Assembly: GCA_938029515.1 (NCBI GenBank)
Contig: CALJAQ010000152.1
Coordinates: 1-5,446, forward strand
Length of the DNA: 5,446 nucleotides
Reading direction: 5' to 3'
Source of the DNA: an uncultured Nitrososphaerales archaeon
Lineage (GTDB): Archaea > Thermoproteota > Nitrososphaeria > Nitrososphaerales > JAAOZN01
Numbering within the stretch: position 1 is the stretch's first letter; each line of letters begins with the position of its first letter. The notes under the pieces were generated by a model. The model saw only the letters and a list, made by a program, of their open reading frames with translations. It had not been told where the DNA came from and did not search any database. This document shows positions 1-4,838 of the stretch, piece after piece. A program made the translations under genes and the position numbers.

Positions 1-767
1 CCCTTGAAGACAGGCTTTCTCTTTTCTAAGAAGGCTCGCATAGCCTCTTTTTGATCCTCTGTTGTGAAGAGGGGTAGCTGCTCTAGTTGTTGATAAAGCA
101 GCCCATCGTCTATCTGCATCTCTCCGCCAACATTAATCGTCATTTTGATGGCTCCGATAGCCTTTGTCGGCCCATTAGCCAGTTGATTAGCGATTCTGAA
201 CGCTTCGTCAAAGAGTTTATCAGCTGGGACGACCCAGTTTACTAAGCCTAGTTTCTGAGCCTCCCAAGCTGATATTGGGTCTGGGAAGAATAGGAGCTGC
301 TTAGCCTTTAATCTACCAACCCATCTGACTAGAAGTTGGGAGATTCCTGCCCCAGGTGAGATTCCTACGCCTACCTCTGGGTTGGCGAATCTGGCGTCTT
401 CAGCGGCGACGATGAGGTCGAAGCCATTCAGCATATCCATTACGCAGAAGCCGTTTACTGCCGCGATAATCGGCTTCCTCAGCCTCATCATATATTTGTA
501 GAGCTCTATCATTTTGCCGTTAAACTTGAGCATAAACTCTGGGGTTGCATCCTTGAACTCCTGTAAGTCGCCCCCTGCGTTAAAGTTTCTACCAGCGGCT
601 GTGAAGAGTATAGCTCTTACACTCTCGTCTTCACCAGCCTTATGCATAGCATCCCAAAGCTCCGAGACCATCTGGGAGTTAACCGCGTTATTCACCTCAG
701 GTCTATTCAAAGTTATTATAGCAACGCCGCCACGCTGCTCATACTTGATAGTCTTATACTCAGACAT
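1..767 (-). CDS. Enoyl-CoA hydratase/isomerase (crotonase) family protein, 3'-truncated by window edge
   Basis: The translation has 255 complete codons from ATG at 767 and no stop before the left edge. The last visible residues (EKRKPVFKG) resemble the usual crotonase C-terminus, so probably only a few residues are missing. Crotonases act on acyl-CoA thioesters in the cytoplasm, stabilising an enolate in an oxyanion hole. Visible family landmarks are the NRPE motif (21-24), the first oxyanion-hole segment AGGDL (64-68), NPEVGVG with the second catalytic-type Glu (E131), SPGAG (137-141) and the LGLVNWVVPAD stretch (173-183). The second oxyanion segment is abnormal: where relatives have NG-x3-GGG-x-E, this protein reads NGFCVMDMLNGFD (105-117), about three residues shorter, with no GGG and Asp111 in place of Glu144 of rat hydratase. 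Hydratase activity is therefore doubtful; an isomerase, a hydrolase or a divergent paralogue is possible. The ATG is the only sensible start, since an ATG just upstream is out of frame. No Shine-Dalgarno site is evident. The gene is divergent from the DUF72 gene. Confidence 0.93.
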   Translation of the reverse strand, partial: MSEYKTIKYEQRGGVAIITLNRPEVNNAVNSQMVSELWDAMHKAGEDESVRAILFTAAGRNFNAGGDLQEFKDATPEFMLKFNGKMIELYKYMMRLRKPIIAAVNGFCVMDMLNGFDLIVAAEDARFANPEVGVGISPGAGISQLLVRWVGRLKAKQLLFFPDPISAWEAQKLGLVNWVVPADKLFDEAFRIANQLANGPTKAIGAIKMTINVGGEMQIDDGLLYQQLEQLPLFTTEDQKEAMRAFLEKRKPVFK

Positions 768-852
768 GGCGCATCGTTCAACACTTATCAAAAGTGGTTT
801 TTTAGCCTTTCGACTAAAAGGTTAAAGCCCTATAAATTTTACAGAGTATAGG
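768..852. promoter_or_regulatory. Divergent promoter region between crotonase and DUF72 genes
   Basis: This 85-base AT-rich spacer separates two divergent start codons. The motif TATAAATTTT (831-840) reads as a TATA-like box in both directions. On the minus strand it would place transcription start near 808-810, leaving a leader of about 40 bases for the crotonase gene. On the plus strand it lies only about 17 bases from the ATG at 853, which is too close for a normal archaeal TATA box. A better plus-strand candidate is AAAAGGTTAAAG (816-827), centred about 30 bases upstream and consistent with a leaderless transcript. Neither gene shows a clear ribosome-binding site. The region is certain to be intergenic; the individual boxes are inference from spacing and composition. 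Confidence 0.5.
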
Positions 853-1548
853 ATGCGAAGCGTTAAGGTAGGCACATCTGGATACAGCTACTTTTGGAAC
901 TTAGGTGTACCAACACCCTTCGAGTGGTATATTAAGCAAGGCTTCAACACCGTTGAGATTAATGCTAGCTTCTACCGATTTCCTTCCTCAAGCTGGATTA
1001 AAGCATGGAGCAAAGCGCCCCCAGGATTCGACTTCTCTGTGAAGGTACACCGCTTCATAACACACTACGCTAGACTCTCAGAGAAAGCTGTGAAGCTCTG
1101 GCATACTTTTAAAGGTCTGTTTAAGCCTATTGAAGATAGGGTTGCCTTCTGGCTCTTTCAGATGCCTCAAAGCTTTACACCGACAGAAAAGAACTTTAAG
1201 CGCCTTAATGCTTTCTTTAATACACTTCAATTAGGATCAGCTGCTGTTCTGGAATTTAGGGAGCCGTCGTGGTGGAGTGTCAAAGGGGTTTTGGAGGAAA
1301 TTGGTGTTTTGTTCTGCTCAGTAGATGCTCCTTCTCTGCCAAGAGAAATGGTCTGTTTAAGAGGAGTGCTCTACCTTAGACTCCACGGTAGAGAGGAGTG
1401 GTACGCTTATGTGTATAGTAGATCTGAGCTGGAGGAGATCGCTGAGCGGGTTAAGAAAATGGGGGCAGAGAGGGCGTACATCTACTTGAACAACGACCTT
1501 GCGATGCTCGATAACGGCAAACTTCTAATGGAGCTTTTGGATGAATAG
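853..1548 (+). CDS. DUF72 (YecE-like) family protein
   Basis: A 231-residue soluble protein, slightly short for DUF72 proteins, which usually have about 240-280 residues and fold as a TIM barrel. Family landmarks appear in order: VGTSGYSY at the N-terminus (6-13), VEINASFYRFP (34-44), FSVKV (61-65), LFQMPQSF (101-108), EFREPSWW (134-141), SVDAP (156-160), YLRLHGR (174-180) and YIYLNND (209-215). The molecular function of DUF72 proteins is not established; the conserved polar residues at strand ends suggest an enzyme, possibly phosphate- or nucleic-acid-related, but nothing here decides it. The ATG at 853 lies directly before the conserved first strand, so the start is secure. No Shine-Dalgarno site precedes it, suggesting a leaderless mRNA. 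The SpoIIM-family gene follows after 23 bases on the same strand and may be cotranscribed. Confidence 0.92.
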   Translation: MRSVKVGTSGYSYFWNLGVPTPFEWYIKQGFNTVEINASFYRFPSSSWIKAWSKAPPGFDFSVKVHRFITHYARLSEKAVKLWHTFKGLFKPIEDRVAFWLFQMPQSFTPTEKNFKRLNAFFNTLQLGSAAVLEFREPSWWSVKGVLEEIGVLFCSVDAPSLPREMVCLRGVLYLRLHGREEWYAYVYSRSELEEIAERVKKMGAERAYIYLNNDLAMLDNGKLLMELLDE

Positions 1549-1571
1549 GGTTAACTTTATCTACTATTAAA
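1549..1571 (+). promoter_or_regulatory. Possible TATA-like element before SpoIIM-family gene
   Basis: The 23-base gap after the DUF72 stop contains ACTTTATCTA (1554-1563), resembling an archaeal TATA box. Its centre near 1558 would predict initiation around 1584, which suits the second TTG (1596) better than the first (1572). No Shine-Dalgarno sequence is visible for either. The gene may simply be read through from DUF72, with this element adding transcription. This is motif inspection only. Confidence 0.3.
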
Positions 1572-2090
1572 TTGGGTAATCATGCTGCGTTAACTTTGAC
1601 TCGAAGACGCATCTTTCTCCTTGTGCTTTTTACTCTGATAGGGTTCGCTGCATCTGGCTCAGCGTCGACCATGGGCAAAGAGGAAGCAGATAAGATGCTA
1701 GAGGATGTGAAGAAGAGCATTCCCTCTTCGCCAAATACTATAGACATATTCAGCAACAACGTAAGAGTAGCCCTACTTATGCTGATACCGGGCTTAGGTC
1801 TAATTCTAGCATCCTACGTTCTTTACAACACAGGGTTAGTCTTCGCAGCTACTGGTGTGGTGAATGGTGTACCAGGTTTAATGCTTCTTTTGGCAACATC
1901 TGTCTTCCCCTTCTTCTGGCTTGAGTTTGTAGCCTACGCAACCTCCACTACGCAGAACCTATATCTGATCTGGGCGATTAAATCCAAAACTCTTCGCTAT
2001 GAGCTGCGTAACCTTGCTTACACCTTAGTTATTATAGTAGTCTTGCTTATGTTAGGTGCTTGGATAGAAACGCTCTTTATCTCCTCTTAA
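1572..2090 (+). CDS. SpoIIM/DUF95-family integral membrane protein
   Basis: A 172-residue protein dominated by hydrophobic helices: about 14-31, 64-84, 88-108, 110-125 and 148-168. The first helix follows TRRR and ends in ASGSAS, so it is either a membrane anchor or a signal-peptide-like segment. A short charged stretch follows (35-50, KEEADKMLEDVKK). The core carries SpoIIM-like features: FSNN (60-63), PGLG (73-76), YNTGLVF (85-91) and WLEFVAYATS (116-125), the last being the position of the conserved Glu in this family. In Bacillus SpoIIM acts in septum remodelling during engulfment; the role of archaeal relatives is unknown and should not be read as sporulation. The start is uncertain. TTG at 1572 gives the full ORF, but TTG at 1596, just before TRRR, is equally plausible and fits better with the TATA-like ACTTTATCTA at 1554-1563. 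ATG at 1671 would remove the first helix. The stop overlaps that of the convergent synthase gene. Confidence 0.75.
   Translation: MGNHAALTLTRRRIFLLVLFTLIGFAASGSASTMGKEEADKMLEDVKKSIPSSPNTIDIFSNNVRVALLMLIPGLGLILASYVLYNTGLVFAATGVVNGVPGLMLLLATSVFPFFWLEFVAYATSTTQNLYLIWAIKSKTLRYELRNLAYTLVIIVVLLMLGAWIETLFISS
2087..2090. other. Interlocked stop codons of convergent genes
   Basis: The palindrome TTAA at 2087-2090 supplies TAA for the plus-strand SpoIIM-family gene (2088-2090) and TAA for the minus-strand synthase gene (2087-2089). No space is left for independent terminators between them, so each transcript must end inside the other gene's coding region or run antisense for some distance. Confidence 0.95.
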
Positions 2091-3538
2091 GCTACTTTGA
2101 GTTTCTGGTTAAGCTTAATCTTGTTGTTGAACTTTTCAATAATCCAAGGCATATGCTTCTTAACCAGCGTAAGCATCTCTTCATTTCCTATCCTCGTAAG
2201 TCTACCCTCATCATACTTTGCCTGAATCTCTTTGTGGATTGCAGCTACACCAGGCGTAGCCTTCGTCACCTTGTTTTCACCTGTAAGTCTAAAGTAGTGG
2301 TTTATCCAGAATACAACGCCTGCAAGCCCAGAGTATTCTGAGACCGCTACACCAGCTGGTCGATTTAGAAGCTTCTCTGTGTCAAATGGTAGATACATTT
2401 CTATATTCTTTAGCAGACCGTCTGCGTGTATCCCAGCCCAAGTTATGTTGAAGTTTTCACCTACTATCGGGTAATATGGAGGGATGCTGTAACCTACATC
2501 TTCTTCATAGTATTGAGCGATCTTGGTTATGGTCTTAGTATCCATGCCGTCCAAGTCGCCTTTTATCGTTGCATACAAGAAGACCATCGCCTCTAGAGGT
2601 ACATTTCCAGCCCGCTCACCTATACCAAGTAGTGTGCAGTTTACTAGCGCTGCGCCGTAGAGCCAAGCTGATACAGAGTTGGCGACACCCATATGGAAGT
2701 CGTTATGACCGTGAAACTCTAGCCAGTCAGAAGGAACGTCACATAGATTGTTGAGCACCCAGATAAGCTTTGGCACGCTCCTTGGGAGTGCAGCTGAGTC
2801 CCAAGGTAGACCTATACCCAGCGTATCACACACCCTCACCTTAGCTGGTAGCCCGTATTTTCGCGAGAGCTTCATCAGCTTCTTTACGAACGGCACTACT
2901 ACGCCGAAGACGTCTGCTCTAGTGCTGTCTTCTAGATGCACTCTAGGCACTATGCCGAGCTTGAAGACTTCTTCAACAACGTCCAGATACTTTGATATAA
3001 CCTTCTGTCTTCCTAACCCTTGGAACTTATAGAATATGTGGTAGTCACTTACTGGTGTTACCATACCGCACTCCTCAACGCCGCTTTCTTTGACAAGGTT
3101 TAGATCTTCATATGTGGGTCTCATCCAACCAGCGATGATTGGGTGGCTGTAGCCTAGGTTTTTACACGCCTCAACCGCTTCTCTATCCTTCTTAGAATAT
3201 AAGAAGAATTCTGATTGAAGTATCTTTCCATTAGGCCCCCCTAGCTCGTGTAGTAGTGTGTAGAGGTCAACGATCTGCTTAACGGTGTATGGTTCACGTG
3301 CCTGCTGCCCGTCTCTGAATGTTGTATCTGTGATCCAGATCTTCTCCGGTGTCTTCATTGGTAGGAGTATGCCGTCAAAGACGGTTAGGGGAGGCTTATC
3401 CCAAGGGAAGAACTCCTTGTAGAGCTTCGGTTTAGGTACATCTACAACCTCATAGTCAGGTAGATCGATAGACTCCTTCCTAAGATAGGATAGGAATTCA
3501 CGCCTCTTTTCATAATCCAGATAGTTCCATTTGCTCAA
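2087..3538 (-). CDS. DRE-TIM acyltransferase, Re-citrate synthase / homocitrate synthase-like
   Basis: A 483-residue cytoplasmic enzyme of the isopropylmalate/homocitrate synthase superfamily, whose members condense acetyl-CoA with a 2-oxo acid. The TIM barrel spans about 66-330. Metal and catalytic motifs are DTTFRDGQQ (71-79, with R75 and D76), HLEDSTRAD (201-209), CDTLG (237-241), HGHND (276-280, metal ligands H276 and H278) and GIGERAGN (305-312). A subdomain containing AGIHADGLLK (368-377) follows. There is no LeuA-type C-terminal leucine-binding regulatory domain, arguing against ordinary leucine-regulated isopropylmalate synthase. From memory, the pattern PYTVKQIV, QSEFFLYSKKDREAV, SDYHIF and LPRSVPK resembles clostridial Re-citrate synthases, making oxaloacetate a plausible acceptor; homocitrate or another 2-oxo-acid product remains possible. 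The start is TTG at 3538, preceded closely by AGGAG; the nearby ATG is out of frame. An N-terminal segment of about 60 residues precedes the barrel. The gene has its own candidate promoter and converges on the SpoIIM-family gene. Confidence 0.85.
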   Translation of the reverse strand: MSKWNYLDYEKRREFLSYLRKESIDLPDYEVVDVPKPKLYKEFFPWDKPPLTVFDGILLPMKTPEKIWITDTTFRDGQQAREPYTVKQIVDLYTLLHELGGPNGKILQSEFFLYSKKDREAVEACKNLGYSHPIIAGWMRPTYEDLNLVKESGVEECGMVTPVSDYHIFYKFQGLGRQKVISKYLDVVEEVFKLGIVPRVHLEDSTRADVFGVVVPFVKKLMKLSRKYGLPAKVRVCDTLGIGLPWDSAALPRSVPKLIWVLNNLCDVPSDWLEFHGHNDFHMGVANSVSAWLYGAALVNCTLLGIGERAGNVPLEAMVFLYATIKGDLDGMDTKTITKIAQYYEEDVGYSIPPYYPIVGENFNITWAGIHADGLLKNIEMYLPFDTEKLLNRPAGVAVSEYSGLAGVVFWINHYFRLTGENKVTKATPGVAAIHKEIQAKYDEGRLTRIGNEEMLTLVKKHMPWIIEKFNNKIKLNQKLKVA

Positions 3539-3658
3539 GACTCCTATACCTATTGTATAAACAGTATATTACCTTATCGCTTCTCTGGCCAAACTAGCAG
3601 CAGATTATATTTCTACTTGACGTTTGTCGACTATTAAGCTTTGCTGCTGCGCATTTAT
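3539..3658 (-). promoter_or_regulatory. Intergenic promoter region of the synthase gene
   Basis: This 120-base spacer lies between the YbaK-type gene and the synthase, both on the minus strand. Read on the minus strand, AATATACTG (about 3564-3572) is a TATA-like box centred about 30 bases before the TTG start, compatible with a nearly leaderless transcript beginning near 3541. A second TATA-like motif, TTTATACA (3554-3561), sits closer to the start. AGGAG (3541-3545) lies only two bases before the TTG. The distal half holds a weak inverted repeat, GCAGCAG (3597-3603) and CTGCTGC (3644-3650). No T-rich terminator was seen after the upstream gene, so readthrough from the liv block is possible. 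No RNA gene or longer ORF was found. Confidence 0.45.
3545..3559. promoter_or_regulatory. Small dyad, candidate operator (TATAC-N5-GTATA)
   Basis: A perfect 5-base inverted repeat with a 5-base spacer lies between the distal TATA-like box and the TTG start of the synthase gene. A site in this position could block RNA polymerase recruitment, as many archaeal repressors do. The arms are short and AT-rich, so chance is a serious alternative. No regulator gene is visible in the window. Confidence 0.25.
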
Positions 3659-4120
3659 TTATCTTTCAGATGTATCTATAATTTCTGCACAAATTGTGTT
3701 TTGTAGGTCTCTAACCTTTATCTTCATCAAAGCGTTTGGTGCGCCGGCTGCAGCCCAGACTTCACCCCATCTGAAAAGCGATGCATCAAGATAGATCTTC
3801 ACCCCAGGGTTGTGTGGGAAAGGTGGGACCCCGCCTACCACGTAGCCGGTGTTTGCTTGGATATACTTTGAGTCAGCCATTTCGACTCTTTCTTTTGCTA
3901 CGTTTGATAGAGTGTTTAAATCAACCTTTTTATCGCCTGAAATGACTACAATAATCGGCTTGGAGCCTTTAAAGACTATTGACTTGGCTATCTGCGCGAT
4001 GGTGCACCCTAACGCTTCTGCCGCTAGCTTCGATGTCTTTGTACTGGAATCTAAAACTACAATTTCAGCGTTTATACCTTTTTCATCAAGGTAATGTTTA
4101 ACTCTTTCTAACCCCTTCAA
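3659..4120 (-). CDS. YbaK/ProX-type aminoacyl-tRNA deacylase
   Basis: A 153-residue single-domain protein covering essentially a whole YbaK/aminoacyl-tRNA-editing domain. Enzymes of this family hydrolyse mischarged aminoacyl-tRNA in trans, typically Cys- or Ala-tRNA(Pro). Visible landmarks are KTSKLAAEALGC (28-39), QIAKSIVFK (43-51) with K46 matching the lysine needed for catalysis in YbaK, SGDKKVDL (61-68), TGYVVGGVPPF (91-101) and WAAAGAPN (122-129). The substrate cannot be read from the sequence; proline-tRNA proofreading is the commonest role. The start is TTG at 4120, giving the N-terminal helix MKGLERVKHYLDEKGI usual for the family; ATG codons just upstream are out of frame and stop at once. 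It lies 11 bases after the livF-type stop, so it is very probably translated from the same mRNA. No clear Shine-Dalgarno site is present. Confidence 0.9.
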   Translation of the reverse strand: MKGLERVKHYLDEKGINAEIVVLDSSTKTSKLAAEALGCTIAQIAKSIVFKGSKPIIVVISGDKKVDLNTLSNVAKERVEMADSKYIQANTGYVVGGVPPFPHNPGVKIYLDASLFRWGEVWAAAGAPNALMKIKVRDLQNTICAEIIDTSER

Positions 4121-4131
4121 CTCTACATCAT

Positions 4132-4836
4132 TTATTTTAGACCCAGGTATAGTTTGCTCAACTGTGGGTGTGTTAGGAGGTCTTGGCTTTGGCCTTTGAA
4201 GGCCACTCTTCCACTAACTAGTAGGTATGCTTGTTCACCTAATTCAAGAGCCTTTTTCGCATTTTGCTCCACTAAGATTATCGTCATATCTTTACTCTCC
4301 CTTAACTCAATTATCTTGTCTAGGACTTCTTTAGATAACTTTGGTGAAAGGTTTGCGGTCGGCTCGTCAAAAAGCATTATCTGAGGGCTTCTTATTAGAG
4401 CCATAGCCATCGCAAGCATCTGCTTCTCTCCACCGCTTAATGTTCCTGCTTTCCGATCTAGGTAGTTTCTTAATAAGGGGAAGAAGTTGAGGCTTTCTTC
4501 CACTCTATCCTTCAGTTCACCGCCGCATCTGTAGCCTGCCATAAGAAGGTTTTCTCTTACTTTTAGTGTGTTGAATACGTTGTTGGTTTGAGGGAGATAC
4601 GCTACACCTTTCTCAGCTATCTTATGTGGTGGTAGCCCCTTTAATTCGTAGCCATTATACTTGATTTCTCCTGAGAAGATGGTTGTTAGGCCGAATATTG
4701 TTTTTAGTAGCGTGCTTTTTCCGCTTCCATTCGGCCCAACGATGACAGATACGCTCCTTCTCTGCACATCCAAGCTGATGTCGTAGAGGACTTGAAGCCT
4801 ACCGTATCCTGCTGAAAGGTTTTTGATAGTCAGCAT
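4132..4836 (-). CDS. livF: Branched-chain amino-acid ABC transporter ATP-binding protein, LivF type
   Basis: A 234-residue ABC ATPase of the normal LivF length. It powers import of leucine, isoleucine, valine or related substrates together with LivG, the LivH/LivM permeases and a binding protein; it sits on the cytoplasmic face of the membrane. All motifs are intact: Walker A GPNGSGKST (34-42), Q-loop LPQTNN (81-86, Q83), signature LSGGE (133-137), Walker B IMLFDEP (153-159, D157 and E158) and D-loop NLSP (162-165). The switch region reads LVEQN (188-192), with Gln in place of the usual His, which is normal for LivF. The N-terminus (LTIKNLSAGYGRLQVLYDIS) is typical. ATG at 4836 begins two bases after the livG-type stop, so the two are translationally coupled. 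Substrate is inferred from family only; urea or short-chain amide importers use similar ATPases. Confidence 0.93.
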   Translation of the reverse strand: MLTIKNLSAGYGRLQVLYDISLDVQRRSVSVIVGPNGSGKSTLLKTIFGLTTIFSGEIKYNGYELKGLPPHKIAEKGVAYLPQTNNVFNTLKVRENLLMAGYRCGGELKDRVEESLNFFPLLRNYLDRKAGTLSGGEKQMLAMAMALIRSPQIMLFDEPTANLSPKLSKEVLDKIIELRESKDMTIILVEQNAKKALELGEQAYLLVSGRVAFKGQSQDLLTHPQLSKLYLGLK

Positions 4837-4838
4837 GC

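Noticed and set aside
514..851. Plus-strand open frames (514-825 and 642-851) opposite the crotonase gene
   Set aside because: They lie antisense to a clearly conserved protein, resemble no family, and run partly into the promoter region; they are shadows of the minus-strand coding sequence.
2060..3032. Plus-strand open frames (2060-2341, 2569-2754, 2748-3032) opposite the synthase gene
   Set aside because: All are antisense to a conserved enzyme, lack recognisable domains and have compositions expected of a shadow frame.
3597..3650. Inverted repeat GCAGCAG / CTGCTGC in the 120-base spacer as a terminator or structured RNA
   Set aside because: The arms are only 7 bases with a 40-base loop and no T-run follows on the minus strand; it is too weak to call.
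3637..3655. Six-codon minus-strand ORF (ATG at 3655) just after the deacylase stop
   Set aside because: It is too short, has no ribosome-binding site, and nothing suggests a leader peptide.
4263..4277. Gln instead of His in the switch region (LVEQN) of the LivF-type ATPase
   Set aside because: This substitution is normal for LivF proteins and does not indicate a dead enzyme.
3849..4384. Plus-strand open frames (3849-4094 and 4154-4384) opposite the deacylase and livF-type genes
   Set aside because: They are antisense to motif-complete genes, with no family resemblance or ribosome-binding site.
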